In this document: positions 8,051-16,428 of the stretch, one piece after another
Position numbering within the stretch: position 1 is the stretch's first letter
Layout: each line of letters opens with the position of its first letter
Origin: Sphingobium psychrophilum
Lineage (GTDB): Bacteria; Pseudomonadota; Alphaproteobacteria; Sphingomonadales; Sphingomonadaceae
NCBI RefSeq assembly: GCF_012927105.1
Contig: NZ_JABBFV010000021.1
Coordinates: forward strand, 1-64,000
Reading direction: 5' to 3'
Length of the DNA stretch: 64,000 nucleotides
Notes under the pieces: generated by a model
What the model was told of the DNA's origin: nothing
The model's database searches: none
What the model saw: the letters and a program-made list of their open reading frames with translations, nothing else
Translations under genes and position numbers: made by a program

Positions 8051-8287
8051 ATCTCCGAGCAATACAGATGGCGAAATTCCGAGGCCGAGGGCTAATCCTG
8101 CGATTTCACGGAGCGTAATCTCCTTCGCCTTGCCATCCATTATGGAATGAAGCCGCTCAACTTCAATTGCACTGGCTAGTGCGAGTTGGGTGACTGACAT
8201 CCCCATTTTCTTGCATTGGCTTGCAGTTTGATTGGCGAGGGTCTGGTTGAGACTTGAACCCTCGCCCCTTTCGTTAAGCATGGTCAT
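8045..8287 (-). CDS. XRE-family HTH protein
   Basis: About 80 residues from ATG 8287 (ATG 8281 also possible; the frame is open to a TTG at 8353). The segment MGMSVTQLALASAIEVERLHSIMDGKAKEITLREIAGLALGLGISPSVLLG is a full Cro/C1 helix-turn-helix domain. It converges with the recombinase-like gene, overlapping it by 6 nt, and is followed by another XRE gene in the same orientation. The likely role is control of plasmid genes; the target is unknown. Confidence 0.65.
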   Translation of the reverse strand: MTMLNERGEGSSLNQTLANQTASQCKKMGMSVTQLALASAIEVERLHSIMDGKAKEITLREIAGLALGLGISPSVLLGDS

Positions 8288-8368
8288 TGTCTCTGCTGCC
8301 GTTGAGAGGCCTATCACCCTAACCCTGCCTCTCCCGCCATGTCCAGCTAACAATAATCATTAGCAGGA

Positions 8369-8623
8369 TTACTTCTTCTTTATCGGATCGCTCAGAAGCT
8401 CAATCACGCTGCACTCCAACCCCTTTGCCAGATGTTCGATGACCTCCAGCGTGGGATTCGCCTTGCCGTGCTCGATATACGATAAATGGGATGCGGCGAT
8501 GCCGCTTCGTTCAGACAATTCGGCCTGCGAAATCTTGAGTTTCGCTCGGCGCGAGCGGCAGTTTTCCCCTAGCCGTGTGGCTAGTTCAGACGCCGCTTGG
8601 TCTAGTTTTAGGTATTGCGGCAT
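8369..8623 (-). CDS. XRE-family transcriptional regulator
   Basis: 84 residues. A textbook HTH_3 domain spans about residues 15-70 (RRAKLKISQAELSERSGIAASHLSYIEHGKANPTLEVIEHLAKGLECSVIELL). Such single-domain proteins bind palindromic operators as dimers, often next to their own gene. A perfect 12-bp inverted repeat lies just upstream (8646-8657 and 8707-8718), between this gene and the divergent gene at 8770. This suggests control of both. Confidence 0.82.
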   Translation of the reverse strand: MPQYLKLDQAASELATRLGENCRSRRAKLKISQAELSERSGIAASHLSYIEHGKANPTLEVIEHLAKGLECSVIELLSDPIKKK

Positions 8624-8645
8624 TGCGACCCCGTTATCCTTTGCT

Positions 8646-8718
8646 GGTAGTTAATCATCCGTTTTGGACACATATAACGCCGAGACGGGGAACGATACAC
8701 TATCTCTGATTAACTACC
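8646..8718. promoter_or_regulatory. Divergent control region with a perfect 12-bp inverted repeat
   Basis: GGTAGTTAATCA (8646-8657) and its exact reverse complement TGATTAACTACC (8707-8718), centre-to-centre 61 bp, lie between the XRE gene (starts 8623, minus) and the gene at 8770 (plus). The spacing of about six helical turns would suit two dimers on the same DNA face or a loop. Binding by the adjacent XRE protein is inference. Confidence 0.6.
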
Positions 8719-8769
8719 CGAGGGGCGGTCAAATTTGACAACCGCCCGCATTCGCAATAGCCATGCACC

Positions 8770-9192
8770 ATGGGCCAACCCGCCGCACAGAATCGCGTCT
8801 TAACACCCGCCGCTTGTATGAGACGCAAGCGGCAGGCGCTCTATGATGCTGACTTTGTTCAGTGCAAGTTGCAAATCCCAAATAGCTTTGCCGAGCACTT
8901 AAAGGGGCTGAAAGCCCGCCATAAGATGCGCGGCTTGGACCATGTGGTTTCTGCGATGATTAGAAAAGCTATTATTGCTTACTCTGCGGCTGAGCTGGTT
9001 CCACCACCGCCGCCAGAGGATCACATGAACATGAAGCAGATCGCCGTGCATATTCCGCGCGAGCATCATGCCTTTCTTGAAGCCATCGCACATCGAAATC
9101 GTGGCATCCCGCTTGGAGCCGCGCTTGAAACTGTTGGTGCCTACGTCAAGGATTTGACGCCGGCACCCGTGCAATTGCCACTGATTGAATAA
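8770..9192 (+). CDS. Hypothetical protein with two related RHH-like segments, upstream of the replication region
   Basis: 140 residues, function unknown. Two segments look like repeats of one short fold: 'CKLQIPNSFAEHLKGLKARH...VVSAMIRKAI' (about 31-68) and 'IAVHIPREHHAFLEAIAHRN...ALETVGAYVKDL' (about 90-130). Each has a short beta-like start followed by two helices, separated by a proline run (PPPPPE). This could be a duplicated ribbon-helix-helix DNA-binding unit. It lies between the XRE operator region and the iterons of oriV, so a role in replication or partition control is possible. The start is the first ATG after the control region. Confidence 0.55.
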   Translation: MGQPAAQNRVLTPAACMRRKRQALYDADFVQCKLQIPNSFAEHLKGLKARHKMRGLDHVVSAMIRKAIIAYSAAELVPPPPPEDHMNMKQIAVHIPREHHAFLEAIAHRNRGIPLGAALETVGAYVKDLTPAPVQLPLIE

Positions 9193-9277
9193 GGGTATGC
9201 GGTTAGCGGATAAACCAAGTCCGGCACGAGGCCCGGCATTGAGGTGGCAATCAGGTGTATGGGGCGAAGCGAATGAG

Positions 9278-9407
9278 TTTATCCGCGAAAGCACGAATCC
9301 ACGCTCATCGGACGGCCCTAACGATGGCCCCTCCACTAGTTCGCCATGAATCCTCGTGCTTTCCCGGATCAATCCGCGACGCTGGATTCGTGCTTTTGCG
9401 GATCAAT
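9278..9407. repeat. Upstream iteron group of oriV (three copies)
   Basis: Three copies of a 22-23 bp repeat with core ATCCGCGAAAGCACGAA: one in plus orientation (9278-9300) and two inverted (9351-9372 and 9385-9407). They precede repA and share their sequence with the four direct copies after the gene. Iterons of this type bind plasmid Rep proteins; the inverted ones next to repA probably also repress it. Confidence 0.8.
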
Positions 9408-9462
9408 GCAAGGTGGGCAATGATGGAAATGCGTCATGGGCGCCATGATGGGGACAAGGCCG

Positions 9463-10341
9463 ATGCCACAAAACCAAGCTGACCTTTTCTCGCTCGATAG
9501 CCCTCTCATGAGTGAGGTGCGTGGCGAGCGATCCTTGATGGCGTTCCCGTTCTTCGCGCTCAGCAAAGGCAAGTGGACAAAAACGCTCTCCTACAAAACC
9601 GATACAGTCTCCATCGAGATCGTGCCGACTGCAAAGGGCGTTGCAACGATCTATGACAAGGAGATCGTACTTTATATCGCAAGTCTCATGGTCGCAAAGC
9701 TTGAGTCTGGAGAAGAAGTCTCTCAAGACTTCTATTTCACGGCCCATGATTTGTTTTGTGTCACAGGCAATAATCCATCAGCGCGGTCCTATACTCGCCT
9801 CTCACAGGCGCTGGAACGGCTACAGGGTACGCAGATAAAGACCGACATCGAAGCTGGCGGCGAAGGCGAAGAGGGCTATTTCTCGTGGTTGTCCGAGGCA
9901 AAGCTTTATTACACCAAGAATGGCGAACGCCCTGGGGTAAAGCGGCTCAAGGCGGTCAGGGTCCGGTTATGCGATTGGCTCTTCCGAGCTATTCTGCGCG
10001 ATAGGCAGGTGCTGGACTATGCGCCCGCTTATTTCAGGCTTGGGCCAGTCGAGCGCCGTCTATATGAAATAGCTCGATCTGCATGCGTCGATGGACCATA
10101 TGAATTGAGCTTGGACGATTTGCGTCTCCAACTTGGCTATCAAAACTCCCTTGCCCATTTTCGCCATGCTTTGAAGGCGATATTGGAAGCCGATGCTATT
10201 CCAGACTACCGGGTAATACTGTTTGATGCTCCGCCTAGCGGCGCAAAATTACCGCCTCGACCCGGCAGAAAGACCGGATACTGTCAGGTCTTGATCGAAC
10301 CGAAAGTAATGAAGCTCGTCGGCTCATCTGCGCTTGCTTGA
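9463..10341 (+). CDS. repA: Plasmid replication initiator RepA (RPA family)
   Basis: About 292 residues from ATG 9463, preceded by 'gggacaagg'; ATGs at 9436 and 9445 are alternatives. 'GERSLMAFPFFALSKGKWTK...IYDKEIVLYIASLM' and the following winged-helix-like region (LSLDDLRLQLGYQNSLAHFRHALKAILEADAIPDY) match the replication initiator protein A family found on many alphaproteobacterial plasmids. RepA binds iterons to open the origin. Iterons lie on both sides of the gene (9278-9407 and 10371-10488), which supports this assignment strongly. Confidence 0.92.
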   Translation: MPQNQADLFSLDSPLMSEVRGERSLMAFPFFALSKGKWTKTLSYKTDTVSIEIVPTAKGVATIYDKEIVLYIASLMVAKLESGEEVSQDFYFTAHDLFCVTGNNPSARSYTRLSQALERLQGTQIKTDIEAGGEGEEGYFSWLSEAKLYYTKNGERPGVKRLKAVRVRLCDWLFRAILRDRQVLDYAPAYFRLGPVERRLYEIARSACVDGPYELSLDDLRLQLGYQNSLAHFRHALKAILEADAIPDYRVILFDAPPSGAKLPPRPGRKTGYCQVLIEPKVMKLVGSSALA

Positions 10342-10370
10342 TTCGGTTAGGGCGTGGGGTAATGGAGCCA

Positions 10371-10488
10371 TTGATCCGCGAAAGCACGAAGCCGATCCGC
10401 CCATTGATCCGCGAAAGCACGAATCCTGAGGCATTTAATCCGGGATAGCACGAACGAATTTTGGCTTTGATCCGAGATAGCACGAACC
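10371..10488 (+). repeat. Downstream iteron array of oriV (four direct repeats)
   Basis: Four direct copies of a 22-23 bp repeat: 10371-10393, 10404-10426, 10435-10456 and 10467-10488. Starts are 33, 31 and 32 bp apart, i.e. three helical turns, so Rep molecules would line up on one face. The consensus is TTGATCCGCGAAAGCACGAA; the last two copies read GGGATAGC and GAGATAGC in the middle. The rest of this 416-bp gap (10342-10757) shows no gene or clear AT-rich unwinding element. Confidence 0.85.
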
Positions 10489-10757
10489 GCTAGCGCTTCC
10501 GCCACGGACTTAAATTCTGCAAATTCGCATGGTCGGCAATTCGCCGATGATGACCGAGCAGGAAGCCGCTGTGACCACATAAACGAATGCCCGGCACGAA
10601 GGCCGGGCACCCTGGAACATTATGAGCGATGCTTGGCGGCATCGACCGGGTCCATACATACCCTTCTTATACCTGTTCCTGAGCTTCGGTTCAAGGGAGC
10701 GCGCTTCGCGCCACGCTCTAGTTTTGCCTGCGAACGGTCTTCCACCTGGGAGGACGA

Positions 10758-11786
10758 ATGATGTTTCTTGCCTTGGAAACAAGCCTTGCTGACGTGCCGA
10801 CAGGCGCAGTCGCGGAGCTGCGCGCTTTCGGCATTGTTGAAGCGGACATTGCCGCAGCGTTCGAGCTTCAACAGAAGCAACGATCATGCGGCGTGCCCGT
10901 TCTACCCCTGGCCGTCATCTGCGGCGTGCGTCCGCTCGAACGCGGCACAAAGACAGGGCTTAGTCACACCGCCTCGCGCCTCATCGGCACAAAACCCCGC
11001 GTCCGTATAAGTCGAGGCGGTACACACGTCACAGGGCGGCCCGTATGGGCAAACAGCGTCAGGACCGGGGATGCGGCCGAGGCCGAATTTGTCCGGCCCG
11101 TCTCATTCGATCAACTCAAAGAGCTTCGCCGCGCCATCCATCTGATGTTCGAGCGCGCGCGAGATCTAGCCGCCGAGGCAAGGCAGGGCGGCGCGCTGAC
11201 GCCCGAGCAGCATAAGCTGACACTCTTCACCCGGTCTTGCCGAGATATGCTCCTCAAGATCGTGGACGAGCTGCGCTATCGTAAAGGCTGGTGCGTGCCC
11301 TCTTATGAGACGCTCATGCGCTGGACGCGGCTTGGCCGACGCACCGTGAAATACTCGCTCGACCGGCTGCGCGAGTTGGGCTTACTCGAATGGATCAGAC
11401 GGTACGACTACACCCGCGACAGCCAGCACGGGGCGCGATCCGAACAGACCTCCAATCTCTACCGCTGCCATGTCCCTCAGTGGATCGGTAAGATGATCGG
11501 GCTTTTCTCCCCCGTCCCCGAGGATGAGACGCAGCGCCGGGCTGACAGCTTGGAGCAACACGCGGACATGCTCGCATCGGTCGGAGCGATCGAGCGCCGC
11601 CGCCTTATGCCCGACGACCCAGCCCAGCGGGCGGCACTGATCCTGGCCGCCGAACGCTCCGCTGCCCGGCAAGCCTCAGATGCGTATCCCCGTGGGTGCA
11701 ATAACGGCACTGCTCCTCATACAGTTTTATATTCTATCTCTACGGAGAAGCGGAGTTGCCCTAGTCGGGCAACGATTCAGCCCTGA
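10758..11786 (+). CDS. Replication-associated winged-helix protein
   Basis: 342 residues. The central part (LFTRSCRDMLLKIVDELRYRKGWCVPSYETLMRWTRLGRRTVKYSLDRLRELGLLEWIRRYDY) is a winged helix-turn-helix like those in plasmid replication and helper proteins. A charged, Ala/Arg-rich C-terminal half follows. The start at 10758 has a 'ggagga' just upstream (ATG 10761 is equally placed). It follows the oriV iterons directly, which suggests a second replication or control protein. I do not recognise the exact family. The 280 nt after it hold no convincing gene. Confidence 0.6.
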   Translation: MMFLALETSLADVPTGAVAELRAFGIVEADIAAAFELQQKQRSCGVPVLPLAVICGVRPLERGTKTGLSHTASRLIGTKPRVRISRGGTHVTGRPVWANSVRTGDAAEAEFVRPVSFDQLKELRRAIHLMFERARDLAAEARQGGALTPEQHKLTLFTRSCRDMLLKIVDELRYRKGWCVPSYETLMRWTRLGRRTVKYSLDRLRELGLLEWIRRYDYTRDSQHGARSEQTSNLYRCHVPQWIGKMIGLFSPVPEDETQRRADSLEQHADMLASVGAIERRRLMPDDPAQRAALILAAERSAARQASDAYPRGCNNGTAPHTVLYSISTEKRSCPSRATIQP

Positions 11787-12065
11787 CGGGCATCGAGGCG
11801 GCACGGTAACGACTTCGATTTCACCCTCAACGCCAAATCAAAGGGCAGGACCGTCGGCTACGCCGCCGGAATGCTCCCCAGGTGGAGCAAGCGGCTATGA
11901 CAGCTTCATATTACTCCCCGTCGCGTTTGCTGCCCGCTTTGAACGGCCTCAGCGTCAATATACGGCTCGGTTTGCAGGGAATGCGATCCGACTTTTCAAA
12001 GTCTAAAGCGATAAGTCGGCGGGTTAGCGATTGTCCGCTTTTGTTCAATACGCTATTGCCGGACT

Positions 12066-12917
12066 ATGAAACTGACGCCGACCGCCGCTGCTAAAGAAGC
12101 TGTGAAACGCCTCAACGGAACGTGGCACGGGTCTTACGGCAAGGCGCGTTGCCCGGCCCATGAGGATCGCAGCCCGTCGCTTTCCGTCACACCTGGGAAA
12201 GACGTGGTGTTGTTCCACTGTTTCGCCGGTTGCAACCAGGCCGAGATAATGGCTGCGCTATCCCGGCATGGCGGATATGTCCGCCCTACAGAACGCGACA
12301 CTACGCCGCCTGTTGCCCGCGACCTCGCACCGTTGGCGCGCGAGTTATGGAGCAAGGCGTTGCCGATCGCCGGCACCCCTGCCCAACTCTATCTTGAAAT
12401 GCGCAAAATCGGCCATTCGACAATTGGCCGATATGACCCTGCATCGCTTGTCTACGAAGAAGGCAAAAAGCTGCGCCTGCCGGCGCTGCTCTTGCCAATC
12501 ACGGAGCGCCGCCAAGTCATCGCTCTCAAGCGCATCTTCGTGGACCGGGAAGGGAATAAGAACGGCAGTTTGGTCGAACCCAAACGCACCCTCGCTCTAC
12601 CGCGCGGCGGCTCAATTCAGATCGGCCGCATCGAGGCCGACCATCTGAATCTGGCCGAGGGCTTTGAAGATGCCGAGTCCGTCATACGCATGTTCGGTTT
12701 GACGGGATGCTGGTCTGCGAACGGCATCGAGCAATATGCCCACCTCGTAATCCCCGATCATGTCCGCACGATCACAGTCTATTCCCAGCACGGATCAGCC
12801 GCGACCCGTGGCCTCGCCAAAGGCGAGGCAAACCTGACCGCAAACGGGCGCCGTCTATCCGTCGAATTGCCGCCTATCGGCGGCGATTGGAATGACGCAT
12901 GGCGAGCCGCCGCGTGA
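12066..12917 (+). CDS. Primase-like protein: CHC2-type zinc finger plus Toprim domain
   Basis: 283 residues. The N-terminus has zinc-ligand pairs 'ARCPAHEDRSPSLSV' and 'VLFHCFAGCNQAEI', the pattern of DnaG-like zinc fingers. The C-terminal half has a Toprim-like 'LNLAEGFEDAESVIRMFG' and ends in GGDWNDAW, as in DUF7146/Toprim proteins of plasmids and phages. Its likely role is priming DNA synthesis during plasmid replication or in the recipient after transfer. It lacks a helicase domain. Its end overlaps the next gene by 19 nt. Confidence 0.8.
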   Translation: MKLTPTAAAKEAVKRLNGTWHGSYGKARCPAHEDRSPSLSVTPGKDVVLFHCFAGCNQAEIMAALSRHGGYVRPTERDTTPPVARDLAPLARELWSKALPIAGTPAQLYLEMRKIGHSTIGRYDPASLVYEEGKKLRLPALLLPITERRQVIALKRIFVDREGNKNGSLVEPKRTLALPRGGSIQIGRIEADHLNLAEGFEDAESVIRMFGLTGCWSANGIEQYAHLVIPDHVRTITVYSQHGSAATRGLAKGEANLTANGRRLSVELPPIGGDWNDAWRAAA

Positions 12918-13651
12918 AAACTCAGATAGGTATTTTGCTCGCAGGAGCCGTCATTCTTGGCGCGGTTTTCGTGCAATCTCACCCTGATTTTGTCGCGCAT
13001 CCTCCCCGTAGCTCGCGCGAGGCCTGCGGCCAGTTCTTCGATCCGGCGAATTGTCAGGCAGCGGCGACCTTCGCCGCAATCAATGCAAAACAGCCGATCC
13101 GCCAGATCGTCTTGCCCTCGATCCCCGACCCAGCTCGCACACCTGGCGCGATCAATCCCGCGATCACCCAAGACAATATCGCCGCTACCATCTGCAAAGG
13201 CGAGTACCAGGCCGAAAAGTCGCTGCCGCCTTCGTGGAAGGCCGCGGTGACCCGCCGCCTTGTTGAAAGTCTCTATCCCGGCGAAAATCCCGACGATTTT
13301 TCACTCGACTATCTGGTGCCAATCTCTCTCGGCGGGGCGGTGGCCGATCCGCGAAATCTATGGTTGCAGACGTGGACCGGGCCTGACCGCGAGCTGAAAG
13401 ACCATCTCGAAATGCTTCTGACGAAGATGGTCTGCAACCGCCAGATTGCGCTTTCGGTCGCGCAGCAGCGGATCGCTAGCGATTGGCGCGACACGTATCA
13501 GCGCGCGATGACGCCGAAAAATCTCGCTCAGTATCAAATGCCTTTGAAATGGGCCGTGTCGCCCGAGCAGTTTCCCCCGTTCACGTCCCCTAATATCGGC
13601 CAGATCGAGGGGCAACGTGCCCAGGTCGAAGGGGAACCGCTGATCTTGTAA
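12899..13651 (+). CDS. Membrane-anchored protein with a degenerate HNH-like motif
   Basis: 250 residues with an N-terminal membrane anchor (IGILLAGAVILGAVFVQS). The central-to-C-terminal part follows the pattern of small HNH-like proteins: 'ITQDNIAATIC', 'LDYLVPISLGGAVADPRNLWLQ', then 'LEMLLTKMVCNRQIALSVAQQRIASDW'. In the family as I know it the motif reads D-H-[LI]-[IV]-P; here it is D-Y-L-V-P, so a key histidine is replaced. It may be a membrane-tethered nuclease relative that has lost activity. It is transcribed with the primase-like gene, which it overlaps. Confidence 0.55.
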   Translation: MASRRVKTQIGILLAGAVILGAVFVQSHPDFVAHPPRSSREACGQFFDPANCQAAATFAAINAKQPIRQIVLPSIPDPARTPGAINPAITQDNIAATICKGEYQAEKSLPPSWKAAVTRRLVESLYPGENPDDFSLDYLVPISLGGAVADPRNLWLQTWTGPDRELKDHLEMLLTKMVCNRQIALSVAQQRIASDWRDTYQRAMTPKNLAQYQMPLKWAVSPEQFPPFTSPNIGQIEGQRAQVEGEPLIL

Positions 13652-13734
13652 GCCGAGCTGGTTGACCCGGAGCCATACGAGGTGCCGGCGATCTCGACCG
13701 AGCCACTTTACCCGCAACAGTAGGAGTGCTGGAA

Positions 13735-14052
13735 ATGCCAAGGAATATCGCTGAATTTCGTATTATTGGACAGGTTGGCGGCGTTGATGAGAAGGAAAAG
13801 GTCACGTTCGTCAATGTTGCATCGAATTATAATCGGCAGGTTGACGGTGAATGGCAGGAAGAGGTTCATTGGAACCGGGTGACTTGCTTTGGAAAGTGCG
13901 CTGAATATGCCCACAACTCCGCAAAGGGTGACATGGTTCATGTAACGGGACGGGTAAAGCAGACCTCATATGATCGTGATGGACAGACAATTTATAACAC
14001 TGATCTAATTGCTGATTCATATTCCGTTCTTGTTCGGAAAGATGCCGGGTGA
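13735..14052 (+). CDS. ssb: Single-stranded DNA-binding protein (plasmid copy 1)
   Basis: 105 residues, an OB fold without the long acidic tail of chromosomal SSB. 'AEFRIIGQVGG...VTFVNVASNY...EVHWNRVTCFGKCAEYA...KGDMVHVTGRVKQTSY' is the SSB core. The start is ATG 13735 with 'aggag' 8 nt upstream; a GTG at 13726 is possible. Plasmid SSBs coat the incoming strand during conjugation. A second, related SSB lies at 60349. A terminator-like hairpin follows about 100 nt downstream. Confidence 0.9.
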   Translation: MPRNIAEFRIIGQVGGVDEKEKVTFVNVASNYNRQVDGEWQEEVHWNRVTCFGKCAEYAHNSAKGDMVHVTGRVKQTSYDRDGQTIYNTDLIADSYSVLVRKDAG

Positions 14053-14158
14053 CATGGAGCTGGGGGCGGCCTTCGGCACGGCTCTATCTCCGCTCCGCTC
14101 CGACCGAACCCGCAAGCGGTTTCGTCCCATTCGGGTGACGATCCTCGCCTTGAAATCG

Positions 14159-14195
14159 CCGCAGGATCTCAAACGAGATTCTTGCGGTGTTTTTG
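14159..14195 (+). terminator. Probable Rho-independent terminator after ssb
   Basis: An imperfect stem (CCGCAGGATCTC pairing with GAGATTCTTGCGG across a 4-nt AAAC loop, with one bulge) is followed by TTTTTGT. It separates ssb from the structured leader of ardC. Confidence 0.6.
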
Positions 14196-14230
14196 TATCT
14201 GGCACGCCGGAACACCGGCGCGATCGAACA

Positions 14231-14500
14231 GGAGGCGGCAATGCCGCCGCGTCACTGATCCAGCTCCGGGGCCTGTTCCGGCCCCCTGGCGCAAGGGCTA
14301 GACCGTCTCGGCCGCTGCGCGACCTCCCTTGGCGATCAGGGCGGTATCCCCATCCTTCGTTCGCTGCGCTCTGTGCAGGACGGGCGATCCCCCTCCTCCC
14401 TGATCGGCCCTCACTGCGCCATTCCCCGACCCACTTCGCCAGCGGGCAGAAGTCGATGGACGCCATCGCCTTCGGCTCCATTTTAGGAAGGGAACAGCAC
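14231..14500 (+). promoter_or_regulatory. Structured leader of ardC, duplicated upstream of parB
   Basis: This roughly 270-bp stretch is clearly homologous, base for base, to 44283-44552 upstream of parB, right up to the start codon. It holds a small hairpin (GGCGGC-AAT-GCCGCC, 14234-14248) and a GGGGCC/GGCCCC stem next to it. A long-range 9-bp stem pairs CGATCAGGG (14333-14341) with CCCTGATCG (14398-14406). In the other copy the stem bases differ but still pair perfectly over 12 bp, so the fold is conserved. It could be a single-strand promoter used after conjugative entry. No protein is predicted here. Confidence 0.6.
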
Positions 14501-15451
14501 ATGCCACGGAACACCAGCAAGACCCGCAAGACCACCGCTGCGCGCGTCGACGTTTACGAGGAAGTCACCAACCAGATTGTTGCGCTGCTAGAGGCAGGCA
14601 CCCGCCCATGGTCCCCACGCTGGGCATCGGGCGCGGCATCGCTTCCGCTTCGCCATGAGGGCACCGCCTATCGCGGCATCAATATCCTGCTGTTGTGGTC
14701 CGCCGCCATGGCGCACGGCTACACCAACCCGCATTGGATGACCTACCGGCAGGCGCACGAACTGGGCGGACAGGTCCGCAAAGGCGAGAAGGGCAATCTT
14801 GTCGTTCATGCTGGCACTTTCACCCCCAAGGATGGCGTGACAGGCGAGCCAATCACCAACAGCGAGGGCGAGGAAACGAGCCGCGCCTATCTAAAAAAGT
14901 ATGTCGTGTTCAACGTCGAGCAGATCGAGGGCTTGGACATGAGCAGGTTCCCCGCGCCTCAGATCGAGGTGAAGAACCGCGACCAGCGCGACAGCGAGCT
15001 TGATGCAGCGTTTAGCCGCTATCCCGTGCCCTATAGCGAGGGAGGCAGCAGCGCCCACTACAACCCCGGCGCCGACCGTATCCAGATGCCTGCCTTTGCC
15101 GACTTTGTGACCGGCAACGCTTTCTATGCCACGCTTGCCCATGAGGCGATTCACAGCACCGGCCATGCTTCACGGCTCGCCCGCGAAACCCTGCGCGATT
15201 ATGGCAAGGCCAAGGAAATCAGGGCCGCAGAGGAATTGATTGCGGAGATTGGTGCAGCGATGCTTTGCGCACAACTTGGCATGGAGCCGACCGAGCGCGA
15301 GGACCATGCGGCCTATGTTGCGTCCTGGCTCACCGCGCTTCGCAACGACAAGCGCGCGATCTTCCGCGCCGCCACCGCAGCACAGGCGGGAAGCGAACTG
15401 ATCCTGTCCCACATGGGGTCGGTACATAGAACGGACCCAGATATACGCTAA
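14501..15451 (+). CDS. ardC: ArdC-like antirestriction protein
   Basis: 316 residues from ATG 14501 (MPRNTSKTRK), preceded by 'aggaaggga'. The N-terminal ssDNA-binding domain (VDVYEEVTNQIVALLEAGTRPW...AYRGINILLLW...NPHWMTYRQAHELGG.VRKGEKG) is followed by a zincin-like domain with HEAIHSTGH, matching HExxH plus the third ligand. ArdC protects incoming plasmid DNA from restriction enzymes. The C-terminal end (about residues 300-316) does not look like the usual ArdC ending, so the gene may be clipped where the accessory region begins. Upstream in-frame extensions overlap the structured leader and are not taken as coding. Confidence 0.9.
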   Translation: MPRNTSKTRKTTAARVDVYEEVTNQIVALLEAGTRPWSPRWASGAASLPLRHEGTAYRGINILLLWSAAMAHGYTNPHWMTYRQAHELGGQVRKGEKGNLVVHAGTFTPKDGVTGEPITNSEGEETSRAYLKKYVVFNVEQIEGLDMSRFPAPQIEVKNRDQRDSELDAAFSRYPVPYSEGGSSAHYNPGADRIQMPAFADFVTGNAFYATLAHEAIHSTGHASRLARETLRDYGKAKEIRAAEELIAEIGAAMLCAQLGMEPTEREDHAAYVASWLTALRNDKRAIFRAATAAQAGSELILSHMGSVHRTDPDIR

Positions 15452-15535
15452 GCGCCGACAGGTCTGCTTGGGTGTCCGAAATCACCTGTTTTCTGCCAGC
15501 TCATAGCCGAAATTGCAGAATAGCTCCCCTATCCG

Positions 15536-16399
15536 TCAGCTTGTCCGTTCAAGCGTTTCAACGATGTGCTGCGCCAGCATATGTCCCGTCTCGGAGATTG
15601 CTGAACCTTCGATCAATGCGATCTCCGTGTCCGGCAACACCGGCAACCCTGCTTCGCCCGTCACAGTTGCGAGAGGCTCCGGAACCATTTCGCGCGGCAG
15701 CACTGTAATCCCAAGCCCTGCGCGGACCGCTGCCTGGCTCCCCGCCAGGCTGGTTGACGTGTAGGCTATGCGCCAAGGGCGTCCGATGGCGTCAAGGGCA
15801 TCGGTCGCGCGCTTGCGATAGACACAAGGTGCCGGCGACATAACGAGCGGTACAGTATCGACACTGTCGGCTGCGCTTTGATCTCTGGCTACCCAGACCA
15901 GAGGCTCACGCCACACGCGCATGCCCTCCAGCGCAGCTGCCGGTTCCCGTTTCACCAAAACAAGATCGAAGGCCCCGGTATGGAACCGCTCAAGGAGGTT
16001 GAGCGTCAAATCGCATGTCACCTCCAATTCTACCAGCGGGTGGGCCTCGGTAAAAAGAGCGAGTATTTCGGGCAGATGAACCGTGGCAAAATCCTCGGGC
16101 ACGCCAAGGCGTACCACGCCTCGAATATCGGGCTCCAGCAACTCAGCAACGGCCTTGTCATTAAGGTGGACGAGTTTGCGCGCGGTCCCCATTAGCTTGT
16201 GTCCGTCAGGTGTGAGGCGGACGCCGCGCGCATTTCGTTCCAAAAGGACGCGATTGAGGTGGTCTTCGAGTCGCTTCAATTGAAGACTGATCGTCGATTG
16301 GGTGCGCCCAAGCCGATCACCCGCACGCGTGAAACTGCCCGTTTCTGCGATCGTCAGAAATGCTCGCAGCAGATCAATGTCGAGATTTCGCAACGTCAT
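15536..16399 (-). CDS. LysR-family regulator, divergent from the dab operon
   Basis: About 287 residues from ATG 16399 (a start at 16411 is also possible). The N-terminal LysR HTH (LDIDLLRAFLTIAETGSFTRAGDRLGRTQSTISLQLKRLEDHL) is followed by a substrate-binding domain (RGVVRLGVPEDFA...). It is transcribed away from dabB with about 105 bp between start codons. A TCTCA-N5-TGAGA dyad at 16429-16443 fits the T-N11-A LysR box. It probably activates the dab operon in response to a small ligand; CbbR/CcmR-like control of carbon uptake is a reasonable guess, unproven. Confidence 0.88.
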   Translation of the reverse strand: MTLRNLDIDLLRAFLTIAETGSFTRAGDRLGRTQSTISLQLKRLEDHLNRVLLERNARGVRLTPDGHKLMGTARKLVHLNDKAVAELLEPDIRGVVRLGVPEDFATVHLPEILALFTEAHPLVELEVTCDLTLNLLERFHTGAFDLVLVKREPAAALEGMRVWREPLVWVARDQSAADSVDTVPLVMSPAPCVYRKRATDALDAIGRPWRIAYTSTSLAGSQAAVRAGLGITVLPREMVPEPLATVTGEAGLPVLPDTEIALIEGSAISETGHMLAQHIVETLERTS

Positions 16400-16428
16400 A
16401 GCCCAATCCACCTCACGACCATTCGATT

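Noticed and set aside
9278..10488. Spaced repeats that could suggest a CRISPR array
   Set aside because: The repeats are few, in both orientations and placed around repA with helical-turn spacing; they are iterons. No cas genes are present.
11680..12006. 108-codon frame after the winged-helix replication protein
   Set aside because: It largely overlaps that gene in another frame and has no recognisable domain or start signal.
14009..14500. N-terminal extension of ardC in the same frame
   Set aside because: The region is the duplicated leader; the homologous copy precedes parB in a different protein context, and the ArdC domain begins at the ATG at 14501.
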